Source: Fallopia convolvulus
Taxonomy: Eukaryota; Streptophyta; Magnoliopsida; Caryophyllales; Polygonaceae
Reading direction: 5' to 3'
DNA: 64,000 nucleotides
NCBI GenBank assembly: GCA_964016875.1
Contig: OZ024721.1
Span: 34,866,323 to 34,930,322 of the forward strand
Translations under genes and position numbers: made by a program
Notes under the pieces: generated by a model
What the model was told of the DNA's origin: nothing
Seen by the model: the letters and a program-made list of their open reading frames with translations, nothing else
Database searches by the model: none
Shown: positions 21,422-32,280 of the stretch, one piece after another
How the letters are laid out: each line of letters starts with the position of its first letter
How positions within the stretch are numbered: position 1 is the first letter of the stretch

Positions 21422-22755
21422 TGAAAGAGTTTCTTGACAATAAATAAATTCATAAGTCAAGACCCTGCTGAGTATAGCAGAGTCAGGTTCGTCCACAGGG
21501 AGAAAATCAGTGCTAAGTTTTATTACTTGTCACGCAAGCAATCAATAAAGTAAGGGTTTTAACAAGAAAGAGAGAGATTCTAAGGTAAAGGTGTCACCAC
21601 AACAACAATTATGCATGACAAATGTTAATGAAACACATAGATCATGCTTTTATCACATAAAGGTGCTAACTTTCGTTAACTAAAGCAAGTAAATCAATCG
21701 ACTTTCGCTAAATTAATAAACTTACTATCTAATCTCTTCTACTTCAACTAGGATAGATCTGCTTTCGCTTCAAAACCCTAAATTGACTATTCTGACTCAA
21801 GGTTTCCGCTTTCGCTTCAACTATGAATGAGAAATTCCTATCAACTTTCATTTCAAGGATTAAAAACAAGAGAATAGATTCATGCAATAAAAACAATCAA
21901 GACATGATCATAAACAAGCATGCACAACCATTGTTGGGTTTAACCCCAACCTTAGAGAGAAATGACTACTCACTAATCATAATTGAAAACATAACAATTG
22001 AATTAAAAAGAAAGCTTACAACTTTAATCCAAATAATAGTTCTTCTCCACAATTCCCCCTCGTCTCTCCCTCCTCTCCTCAATCCTCTCCTCTCTCTTCT
22101 CTCCTCCTCTCTTACTTGCCCTCCAAGGCAATTGATTGTCTAGTCAAAAACAAAAGGTAGACAAGAGTATTTATAGAGAAACTAATCTATCTAAAAGCTA
22201 TCTCTAAGGAAATAAATCTTCTAATAAGATATATTCCTTCTATCTATCGAATAACATAAAAGGAAATAGGATAAAAGCCCAATAAACACGCTGACTCGGT
22301 CTTCCCTGAGACATGGGGTGCCTCGTTAACGACCTGAGAGCCTCGTTAACGACCCTGTTCAGCACTTCGAACAGCTTTGAGTAAAACTTGCGTAGCGGAT
22401 TCGTTACAACTCCGATTGACTTGATTCTTTTTCCTATGTTCTTGTAACGAATTTATCTATCTCTTTACAAGCTCAAACTTTATCTTAAATGACTTTACTT
22501 GAGCGCTAAATCTTCATCTTCTCTTCATTCTTGAGTGTTTCATCAAGTGTTTTCTCTCGGTTTCGCTCTTTTCCTCAAAAGTGCTCCAAATAGCTTCTAA
22601 AAACCTACAAAACACCACCAAATCTTATGTAGACTCCATATCTTAAGAAAATATGAAAACCTACACAAACGACTCAAAACAAAACACAAAACTTAAAGAA
22701 AAAGACTCAAACACACTAAAAACACACACTAAAAACACAACTAAAAAGGCGGACA
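21422..22755 (-). repeat. 5' LTR of Athila-like element B
   Basis: On the minus strand it begins TGTCCGCCTTTTTAGTTGTG at 22755 and ends in TTTCA at 21422, beside the primer site. A TATA-like box (TATAAATAC on minus) is at about 22167-22175. A palindrome pair TCGTTAACGA lies at 22323 and 22343. Confidence 0.75.
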
Positions 22756-23010
22756 GTAGTGATTCACAATTCTAAGTAGAATCTTATTTGTGGTAAAATC
22801 TTAAGTGATCACAATAAAACCGTAAAAAAAATTTGTATGATCCGATTTTATATAAGATTCTATAAACGATTATAATGATTCTACAAAATGACTATTACTA
22901 TTTATATATTATTAATTTGTTCAAGGTTTTCCTCTCAATTATATTCAATTATTCTAACTAACAATTTACTAATTACATTCATAAAGTTATAATGTTTTTC
23001 ACTTTTTTGG
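22756..23010. other. Short spacer, no gene
   Basis: AT-rich sequence with degenerate AGAATCTTA/GATTCTA words. No frame or terminus was identified. Confidence 0.5.
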
Positions 23011-24745
23011 TGATTTGTGAAAAGTCATCAATCCCATTATAAGCATGTTCAGGAAAAGCAGTCACAAAGAAGTGTCGATTAAGAAGATTGACCGTATGAC
23101 TTGTCATGATATGATAAGAGAAGTAAAGTGGTCATAGAAAAAGGAAAAGTCCAAGAGATACACACCGATACCGAGGCACGGAACATCATATGCAATGACG
23201 CATGTCAAAGGGCGCGCCGTGTTGGCAAAGGCGCGGCACAAGCAAACGCTCGGGCAAGGCACACCGGCGCATGGTGAGCGGCACTAGCAACCACGTACGG
23301 TAGGGTGCGCCGGTGTGTGGTGTGCGCGCTTGCACGATGCAATGGTGGCGACACGAGTGTTAGGGCTGCTCGGCGCGCCTACGCCTTGGCGATGGCATGA
23401 TCGAGCATGTATGGCTGTTTGGAACAAGGGCGTTATGCTCGCGATGCGCCTAGGTTTTAGGCACAAGGCGCCGAGTACGTGCATTGAGCTAAGGATTGGA
23501 TTTGAGCAAAGTAAAGAGTGTCTTATAGCTTTGTGCAAGTTTAAATCAATGTTTGGAAGCTTCTCAAAGCTTGGTGGATGTGTTATACAAAGACCAAAGT
23601 ATGAGAATAGCTTGGCACATAGCTCATGTAGCTACGGTTTAGCTCAAAGAAGCTCAAACTAGCTAAAGGTTTGCTCAAATAGCTTTTAAGTCAACTCAAC
23701 AAGCTAAAACTCAGCTCAAGTCAGCTCAACTAGCTGGATGTTTGCTCAACTAGCCGAGGGCCAACTACACTAGATAAGTGACCTAGCTAGGTACCTAGCT
23801 ATTCTATCTTGCTATGGGCCATGGTGGGCCGGCCAATGGGGCTTGCCATTGGGCTTTATGGGTCGCACATATGGGCTAGAGTTTGGGCCTAGTGACATGC
23901 CATCTTGGGCTTGTTTTCGACTTAAATTTATGGGCCTTTTTGGACGCCTAGAATGATGACTAGGAGAGAGTGATTTGGATAAGGATAAGGGTGGTTATGG
24001 AGAGAGAAGAATCTCCTAACTAACTCCCTAGATTCCCTCCTAAATTCTCTCAACTTCTCAACCAATTTTTCTCTTAACCGAATTTTGGACAGCCTTTGAC
24101 ACCTATTTAAGGAACCTTTTATCATCCATGGAGAAAAAAGAGCAAGACACAAAATCGATGCATTGCACACTAGTAGTCGGTGAAGACTAGGTTTTGTGTG
24201 AGCGAGTGTTTTCACAAGAAAATCAAACACTTTCGTGTGATATCATGGAGCGTCTTTCACGTGTGCAAGTGAAATAAGAACCTCAAGATCCATGGCCGGA
24301 TGGTTTCGTCCAAGTGAAGGAAGAACCACAATATCCATGGCAAGATGGATTCGTCCAAGTTAAGGAAGAAGAGGAATCGTTTGACTTGAACAAGGTACAT
24401 TTTGTTCTTGATAGAATCGTCTTGCCAACATTTTCTATTGTCGTTGTTGGTACGTTTTATCTCACAACCATATTGCGGAATCCCTTAGCATGGAATAGGG
24501 GAAATATTCGTTGAAGGAAAGCTCGAATTATTTGAGTGACTCGTAGCCTTTATCCAAGTACATTTGTAATCTGTTTTTGGTCGGCGGTGATTACCTTTAT
24601 GGTCTACACCCAAACGAGACTACCCTTCGGGGTCTACTCATGAGATTACTTTTCGAGGTCTACTCAAACCGCCTTGTCATACAAGGGCCGACCTTTACTT
24701 CAACTTGAATTTGAAAATGCTATTCTTATACCTTTAAAATCAACA
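23011..24745 (+). repeat. 5' LTR of element C
   Basis: It pairs with 29927-31753 at high identity. A TATA-like box (TATTTAAGG) is near 24104. An AGCT-rich segment with AGCT about every 10 bp spans about 23600-23780. The right copy has about 110 extra bp near 30540-30640, which explains the length difference. Confidence 0.75.
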
Positions 24746-25312
24746 ATCTTCAATGAATATTATGTTTATGTTATTTTGCTTTGTTGTCTTTGTTTTGTTA
24801 AGTTTGAGGATTTGGCTAAACGAGGGGATAAAACGGTTGATGACTTGACCTCTTACTTGAGGGAAGTCAAGATCGAACCCCCTAGTCCCATAAGGCCAAC
24901 CGAAGTGGACAGCGGAGGGCTCCAAGACTTTGATGATTGGCTTAAAGAGTACAACCGAAGCATGGTGTATTAGGATTGGTACATCACTAACGTGAGGCTT
25001 GAACCCAATCTCGAGAGTGCTAAGGGAAAGGAGGTTCTTGCGCCTCAACCCTCCAAGGTTATGGAGGCTCGTGATCCTAATCATGGACATGAGGGAAGGC
25101 AAGGGTACTCGATGTTCAACCGGCGCACGAGGTCAAAGTCAAAGCACACGTGTGCCAAGCCTAGAATGAGCGTCCCTAAGGTCAAGCCTTTAGGGGATGG
25201 AGGATCCGCTGTTGGTGGAACCTATTGGGTGAACGTCTATGGGAATCGTAGGCTCGTGATCCTAATAAGGCCGTTCTATTGCTCATTATGTGGCATTAGG
25301 CGTCGTGCTTGA
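24245..25312 (+). pseudogene. Unrecognised spliced-looking frame of element C
   Basis: Exon-like segment 1 (24245-24394, inside the LTR) has ATG, 10 codons, a TAA at 24275, then an in-frame stretch with a 13-residue repeat (PWPDGFVQVKEE / PWQDGFVQVKEE) ending at AAG|GTACAT. A plausible intron (24395-24802) spans the LTR end. Segment 2 starts at 24803 (FEDLAKRGDKTVDDL) and runs to TAG at 24971, then continues in frame to 25312 as a basic region (NRRTRSKSKHTCAKPRMS). I do not recognise the protein. VKEE and VKIE resemble SUMO-acceptor consensus sites, but this is only a pattern. The TAA at 24275 has a counterpart in the other LTR, so it predates insertion or is shared by the family. Confidence 0.4.
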
Positions 25313-26284
25313 TTTATGCATAGTTATTTTTTTTCTTTTGTACACGTGTGTGTGTGTGTGTTTTAGCATAGAGAGTATGCTTTAAATCTATGTATGTGTG
25401 TGTACCTTGAATAAAGGGTAATAGTGTATGATTTGATCGCTTGAAAGTCGATCATGTAATGGTTTATGTTTGTAAAAATAAACTATGGTTTGATTTATAA
25501 AAATGATCTTAACAACATGTGTGCAAGAAGAGGACTATGTCCTATTCTTAAGATCTACTTTGAAAATTTTGATTCTTGGTTCATTCTCTTTTGGATGATC
25601 CTAAACAGATTACCCTTGAGTCGACCATTCCTTGATTAGGACGACTCATGCTCTAGACTACCTTCGGGTCTACTAGAGTAATTAGACTATACCTTCGGGT
25701 CTACTAATGTAAGGGTCTCTAGATTGCCCTCCACATGAGGGGTTGACATATGTTGGCCACGTATACTGATGCGACCCTGCCTAGGGTCAGACATAGTTCC
25801 GACTAGTCCTAGGCGGCCGAAACCATGGCGTCCCCCTTGGATTAGGACTTAAGCTTATTTTATGTACTTTCCTATTTTTAGCATATTTCTATTTATATCT
25901 TTCCCGTTTTGCTTGTTGCTACTTTTAGTATTGTCTATTTATGATTTATGGGCTTTTGGACGTTGGGCCTTTGCTTGCATGCAAACCCTAGTCCACTAAG
26001 CCTTGCTTGCTAGGGTTTTGGAGCTCCTCTATATAAAGGAGCCTCCTCTTATGTTTTTATTTACGCTTGATTGAATGATAACGAAACTCTATCGAGATTG
26101 CTCCAGACTTGTCTCTTTAAGGCGTCAACCCATTCTTTTCTCGTATCCCATACTCTTCCGATCTCCCTCAAAAGAGGTCACCTTCTTAAATCCTTTCAAT
26201 TCTCACCTAAACCCCGTCTAGTCGTTAAATCGGCTCAAATCCTATCCAAACCGACGTGAGAACGACCATTTACGAGTCCAAGAA
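25313..26284. other. Interior of element C, no gene; TATA box at 26030-26039
   Basis: It contains a (GT)n run near 25343-25362, and words such as CTACCTTCGGGTCTACT that echo the LTR end (24600-24660). A promoter-like TATATAAAGG at 26030-26039 is followed by a pyrimidine-rich leader. No supported coding frame follows. Confidence 0.4.
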
Positions 26285-26350
26285 CGATCCTTCGTGAATC
26301 CTTCAAACGGGGTTCACATCGACCCCGTTTGAAGGATTCACGAAGGATCG
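26285..26350. repeat. Perfect 29-bp inverted repeat (hairpin, 8-nt loop)
   Basis: Left arm 26285-26313 and right arm 26322-26350 are exact reverse complements, separated by TCACATCG. The arms begin CGATCCTTCGTGAATCC and are GC-balanced, unlike the surrounding AT-rich DNA. Confidence 0.95.
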
Positions 26351-27540
26351 ATCTTGGTAAAAACCAAATGGAATGGATGAGATGTGAAGAGTCTTGTCTA
26401 TGAAGTTCTTCATTAATGAAATTATGAAGATGCCAATGTGAAAAGATGAAGGTGAATTAGATTTTCTAAATCTTCATTTGGGTTAATAATACATTGGAAA
26501 GGGAATGGAAATTCCTTGATTTTACACATGTTTGGGACACCTATGGATCAAGAGATACACGGTTCTAAAGTGTATGTGTCAAGACTTGAAGACGTTCAAG
26601 TGATAAGGTGTTGATACCTTGACTGGCCATTGTCAAAGGTATAATAATTAAAGCACTTAAGGCTTTGTATGTGTTGAAATGCTTCCTATGTTGGAAAGGT
26701 GAAGATGCAAGTTGGATCATCAAATTATGGAAGACCTTTAGTCGATGATTGGTCATGAATTCCTATTTGGGTGATGGGTGCACATTCTTGAGAAATCTCA
26801 AGAGGCAATCTTGCATATGATTCGACTTTGGGTCAGATTTTGACATTTAGGTGTGAAGGGACATTATTTTGACAAATAATTCACACTTAGATTCAACTTA
26901 GTTGAGTTTTGATAAACACAAAAAAGTTTTTGATTTCTCTACCGAGAAGATTAGCATAAGGATTTGTGTTAAATTCAATTTGAGGGATGGGTTAAAATCC
27001 TAGTGATCAATCTATGACTTGGACGCCCAATTCCCCCTTATCAAAAGTAAGGGTTGAATTCAATGTGGTAGGCCAAGGGCATATGGTTGAAGAGCATAAA
27101 AATGCCCATCAAAGGAGATGCTCTAGCTTACATAAAAAGGGGAAGTTTTGAAACTTTTGTAAAGTGCCTTGGTAGCAGAACGTTAGAAGTTTCAACTAAG
27201 CATATGTGGAAGTATAAGGCTTCTTACAAGGGAGTTCTAGGACTACTCGCCTAAAAGCATATGTGAAATGCACATGGGATGTAAAAGCCTTTAAAACCGT
27301 CAAGTTTAAAGAATAAACGTTAGGTAAACTCATGCCGTACTATTGCTTGATGTACTTAGACAAGTTGAGTGGTTCAATTCTAAGAACACCATGATTCTTT
27401 AGTGCATAATGTCTGTTGAACATAAATGTGAAAATATTCACAAAACATATTTTATTTGATTTTTAAAATTGAGTTCGACCCTTTCTTTTTACCCTTTTGA
27501 TTAAAAGTCATACAAATACAAGGAATTTGGTTTGTTTTAG
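26351..27540. other. Interior of element C, no gene
   Basis: No frame with recognisable similarity and no RNA gene was seen on either strand. Confidence 0.45.
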
Positions 27541-28180
27541 AATTTGGGCTGCACCCGAGTTTTGATGGGTTGCCTACGTATCTCTTTAAAGAGAATCAAG
27601 CCTTACGTAGTTCAGAGTGTTTTGATTTTTGTGTTTGTGTGTGAGATTTTTCATGCATCAGAGGAATGAATCTAAACCCACCTTCTAGGAAGAGTTGCCT
27701 AGACCACTCCAACTATCATTTGCATGATGCAAATGGTACTAAACCCACCTTCTAGGAAGGGTGATCTAGTCGTTTGCATTTGGCGTGCACAATTATTTTT
27801 AGTGCGTTTTTGGATTTGGAAATTTTAGTTTGATTTGAAGTTGTGATTGAACTCGATGGACATTTGATTTGCCTTTTATCGAGTTTCCTGCGTACCCTTT
27901 TATAAGGGATCAAATCGTACGTAGTTCTTAAAGGGGATTTTTATCTTTGATTTGAAATTTAAGATTTGGCGACTGTACTCGATTAAATTTGATATTGAGT
28001 TGCCTACGTAGCCTATTGAAAGGCGTCAAGTCCTCACGTAGTTCTAGAACAAGAAGTTTTTAAATTTGATTTGAATTTTGGGATTTTGCGACTGTACTCG
28101 ATTGAATTTAATATCGAGTTACCTACGTAGCCTTTTATAGGCGTCAAGTCTTTACATAGTTCTATATGAAGAACATTTTT
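27541..28180 (+). repeat. Tandem repeat with TACGTA-bounded inverted core
   Basis: Four degenerate units carry a core in which TGCCTACGTA is followed 20-30 bp later by TACGTAGTTC (cores near 27571, 27886, 28001, 28121). The last three are spaced about 115-120 bp apart and share GCGACTGTACTCGATT upstream. Each core can fold on its TACGTA ends. Similar CTACGTA...ACGTAGTTC cores recur in plant repeats. Confidence 0.75.
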
Positions 28181-29911
28181 AGTTTTGATTTGATTTGTTG
28201 ACTCAACTCTAATTATGCCTAATAATATTGTTGGACCAAGCTTTGTGCATTAAATAGCCTAATTATATGTTAATCATAATTTGTTTGAAATATCATTTTA
28301 GCGGGTCAACTTTATAATTAAAGCAAAATTTACTTGCTTTTGGGCATAGATTTACGTATGCCTCTTCTTTTTTTTAAGTGGAATAATATACAATTAATGT
28401 AATTTGACGGATCACTTGTAATAATTAATATCCAGTATTATAATGAAAATTGACCAAAAAGAAAAAATCACATAAAAGTGAACAATGGCCCGTGAAGTTG
28501 CAGAAACTGTACTTACAGTACTAGTTTAGCTTTCTGCAAGCCTATATACTTAGCCATCTACTTTTCTTTTTTTTTTAGAAGTTTAAAACCCATTTTTTTC
28601 GTACAAACATATAAAACGAAAGAGTAAGATAATTTCTTTTTTCCCTTGATCTTTGTTTGTACTGGTTTACCTAGTTGATCGATGAACATGGGTCTCCTTT
28701 TTCATTTTGCTTGAATTGTTCGTCTATTACCAGACGGTTTCCTTCCTTTTTTTTGTTGTTCATTCTGCATAAAATTTGGCAGAGTAACCCCATGAGTCTT
28801 AATTAAGACTACCAATTTGTTGAATCCTATAGCACGTAACTACGCACATGAAGGAATTCTTTTTGTTAAAATCCTGAGTAACTACTCAACAGGAAAATTA
28901 ATTAATTTCCGAATTTTAGGAACTAACTAGTTCCAATAACACCCCTTTCGCAAGGTGTTGCACACAAGTACGTAACTACACACATGTGGAATTTTTTTGT
29001 TGAAATCATGAGTGGCTACTCAAGATCCGAATTTAGGAACTAACTAGTTCCAATTTTATCAAAGGGATTCCCAAAGAACTTCCATGAAATGATACCAAAT
29101 CCATGCCCATATGTGAGACTCTAATTAGATTCTCACGAGCGGGATTAGGATTATCAATCATGAATACTTTGAGAAGGGAAAGAGGAGGAGGACCAAAACT
29201 GGAGACTACCTTCTTCAATCTTCTCTCCCTCTCGTTTTTTTTGCTTGCTCTCGGTTTCTTTGATTTTTGCCCTCAGATTGATTTTTACTCTGATGCGTTT
29301 TTTTTTTGTGTTTGCAGAGAATGGGGAGGAGCCGGTGGGGACAAAAACCTTTTTTTCCCTCTCAACTGTCTGATCTCCATTTAAACACAAATGGAAGAAA
29401 GATTATGTAACCACCAACTTGCCCACTACCCAAAACCTCTTTTTTTTGTTTGCATTTTCTTTTTCAAGTTACAATTAATGTAACTTCTCTGTAAAGCCCC
29501 GCCCAAACACATCATTTTTCTCTTTTTTTATTAGCTCCACCTTATTGGATCCATGATAATAAGTTGGGCTTTTTCGAATTGGACCATGCAGAAATGGAGA
29601 TTTTGGGCTTTTGAGCAAGAATTAGGCCTTAATTTCTATATAGTGGGTAGAAAATAATTAGGAATTTATAAGATCCAATTTTACAATTCCTAATTTTTTT
29701 TGGCCTTGTTTAATAAAAATTGATCACATTTATATTTTGTAATTAATTTTCATAATATTTATGAGTAATCATGAAATTATTAAAAACCATGAAATTTTAC
29801 CCCTCAACAATGTCGATAGCTAAAAGTTGTAAATTCAAATCCATGGGATATTTACTTCTATGATATAGAGTTTGGAAAAGTTTTTCGAGTCTTGATGACA
29901 TTGCTCAAATT
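28181..29911. repeat. Interior of element C: local duplication, no gene
   Basis: Direct copies of about 90-100 bp lie at 28833-28935 and 28969-29056 (sharing ACTAACTAGTTCCAAT at their ends). The remainder is AT-rich and pyrimidine-rich, without a supported gene. Confidence 0.6.
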
Positions 29912-29926
29912 GGGGAGGAATGTGGG
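29912..29926 (+). promoter_or_regulatory. Polypurine tract of element C
   Basis: GGGGAGGAATGTGGG lies immediately upstream of the right LTR. Such tracts prime plus-strand DNA synthesis in LTR elements. Confidence 0.65.
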
Positions 29927-31753
29927 TGATTTGTGAAAAGTCATCAATCCCATTGTAAGCATGTTGAGGAAAAGAAGTCACAAAGAAGTGTCGATTGAGA
30001 AGATTGATCGTATGACTCGCCATGATATGATAAGAGAAGTAAAGTGGTCATAGAAAAAGGAAAAGTCCAAGAGATACACACCGATATCGAGGCACGGAAC
30101 CTCGTATGCAATGGCGCATGTCAAAGGGCGCGCCGTGTTGGCAAAGGCATGGCACATGCGAATGCTCGGGCAAGGTAAACCGGCGCATGGCGAGCGGCAC
30201 TAGCAACGATGCACGGTAAGGCGCGTTGATGTGTGGTGTGCGCGCTTGCATGATGCAATGGTGGCGACACGAGTGTGCGGGCTGCTGGGCACGCCTACGC
30301 CTTAGCGATGGCATGATCGCATGTATGGCTGTTTGGAGCAAGGGTGTTATGCTCGTGGCGCGCCTAGGGTTTAGGTACAAGGCGCCGAGTACGTGCATTG
30401 AGCTAAGGATTGGATTTGAGCAAAGTAAAGAGTGTCTTATAGCTTTGTGCAAGTTTAAATGAATGTTTGGAAGCTTCTCTAAGCTTGGTGAATGTGTTAT
30501 ATAAAGAACAAAGTATGAGAATAGCTTGGCACATAGCTATGAATACTAGAAAGGAGTTTTGAAGCTTCAAACTAGTTTAAAGCTAGCTCTAGTAGCTTGA
30601 CTAAGCTCTTGTAGAACGAGCTTGATAGGAAGCTCATGTAGCTAGGGTTTAGCTCAAAGAAGCTCAAACTAGCTAATGGTTAGCTCAAATAGCTTGTAAG
30701 TCAGCTCAACAAGCAATAACTCGGCTCAAGCCAGCTCAACTAGCTGGATGTTAGCTCAACTAGCTAAGGGCCAACTACACTAGGTAAGTGACCTAGCTAG
30801 GTACCTAGCTATGCTGGCTTGCTATGGGCCATGGTGGGCCAACCAATGAGCGGGTAATTGGGCTTTATTGGCCGCACATATTTACGGGCCTAGTGACATG
30901 CCATTTTTGGCTTGTTTTGGACTTAAATTTATGGGCCTTTTTAGATGCCTATAATGATGACTAGGAGAGAGAGATTTGGATAAGGATAAGGGTGGTTATA
31001 GAGAGAGAAGAATCTCCTAACTAAATCCCTAGATTCCCTCCAAAATTCTCTCAACTTCTCAACCGATTTTTATAACCTCTCTTAACCGAATTTTGGACAG
31101 CCTTGGACACCTATTTAAGGGACCTTTGATCGTCCATGGAGAAAAAAAGCAAGACACAAAATTGGTGCATTACACACTAGTAGTCAGTGAAGACTAGGTT
31201 TTGTGAGAGCGAGTGTTTTCACAAGAAAATCAAACACTTTCGTGTGATATCATGGAGCGTCTTTCACGTGTGCAAGTGAAATAAGAACCTCAAGATCCAT
31301 GGCTGGATGGTTTCGTCCAAGTGAAGGAAGAACCACAAGATCCATGGCAAGATGGCTTCATCCAAGTTAAGGAAGAAGAGGAATTGTTTGACTCGAACAA
31401 GGTACGTTTTGTTTCTATATATTATTGTCTTGCCAACGTTTTATATTGTCGTTGTTTGTACGTTTTATCTCACAACAATATTGCGGAATCCCTTGGCATG
31501 GAATAGGGGAAATATTCGTTGAAGGAAAGCTCGAATTATTTGAGTGACTCGTAGCCTTTATCCAAGTAACTTTATAATCTGTTTTTGGTCGGTGGTGATT
31601 ACCTTTATGGTCTAAACCCAAACGAGACTACCCTTCGGGGTCTACTCACGAGATTACCTTTCGAGGTCTACTCAAACCGCCTTGTCATACAAGGGCCGAC
31701 CTTTACTTCAACTTGACTTTGCAAATGCAATTCTTATACCATTAAAATCAACA
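29927..31753 (+). repeat. 3' LTR of element C
   Basis: Second direct copy of 23011-24745, with about 110 extra bases near 30540-30640 and scattered substitutions. It repeats the exon-like 39-bp tandem units (31310-31390) and the TATTTAAGG box near 31112. Confidence 0.75.
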
Positions 31754-32280
31754 CACTTTGTATATAATAAATCGACAATATATAATATTGTTTTTGCATA
31801 CTTATAGTTATAATGTAGAATCTTACGATTCAACGATCCGATCCGAAGACTCTTCTACGATCCGATCCTAGAATCTCGATTTTAAATACTCATGAAATTT
31901 AATTTTCTTAACATTTACCCAATTAAATCATTTTACCCATTTTAATTTTAACAAAAGAATTTATTTATAAAGCTAAATCGGAAAAAAATTAATACTAAAA
32001 ACAACTCGATCTGGCCGAGTCGGACCTGACCGGCTCACCAACGCAACAACAACAATAGTGGAACTCGAACAAGCCAAAAATAGAGGTCGAGAAAGGGGAG
32101 CCTTATGTGGCGGTTGTGGGCGGCGAACGACGATGAGGCTTGCGACCTTGTGTGCGTGATTGAACTAGGACTCGATTGGCGGTTGTGGCGCAGCCCATGG
32201 TGGTCGAAGGCAGGAAAACAAGCCAAGAACTTCGTCGATGATCTATTTTGGGGGCGTGGACAAAGGTTTAGGCCGAAAGG
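31754..32280. other. Spacer, no gene
   Basis: It starts AT-rich with CGATCCGATCC words near 31840-31870, then turns GC-rich next to the gypsy remnant. No supported gene was seen. Confidence 0.45.

Larger units (their letters stand above)
17140..22755 (-). mobile_element. Athila-like Ty3/gypsy element B, non-autonomous, inverted next to A
   Basis: On the minus strand: 5' LTR (21422-22755), tRNA-Asp-type primer site, a gag-protease frame lacking the capsid core, a 3' non-coding region homologous to that of A, and a 26-bp 3' LTR stub. Both the ATHILA ORF1-like gene and all of RT/integrase are missing. A and B clearly belong to related families, but B's palindromic motifs have drifted to GGTACC-centred variants. 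The flanks of the A+B block (TAAAG before 8308, GTAGT after 22755) do not match, so A+B did not insert as one unit. Confidence 0.82.
23011..31753 (+). mobile_element. LTR-type element C without pol (non-autonomous)
   Basis: Direct repeats at 23011-24745 and 29927-31753 begin TGATTTGTGAAAAG and end TCAACA. A purine-rich tract (GGGGAGGAATGTGGG, 29912-29926) abuts the right copy as expected for a polypurine tract, which gives + orientation. The 5.2-kb interior has no recognisable RT, integrase or protease. A small spliced-looking frame begins in the LTR. Flanks TTTGG and CACTT do not form a target duplication, so one end may be rearranged. The interior probably contains further insertions. Confidence 0.7.

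Noticed and set aside
8308..22755. Elements A and B as a single insertion with inverted LTRs
   Set aside because: The outer 5-bp flanks TAAAG and GTAGT differ, the LTRs are diverged and the palindromic motifs have different dominant forms, so two elements and a deletion fit better.
23315..23662. GC-rich frame in the element C LTR (repeated at 30226-30462)
   Set aside because: Present in both LTRs but without domain or codon constraint visible; the frame changes between copies.
26285..26350. Rho-independent-type terminator
   Set aside because: Bacterial concept; no U-tract and no gene upstream in this plant context.
23011..31753. Element C as a simple segmental tandem duplication
   Set aside because: TG...CA ends plus a purine tract directly before the right copy favour LTRs. 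The missing target duplication keeps some doubt.
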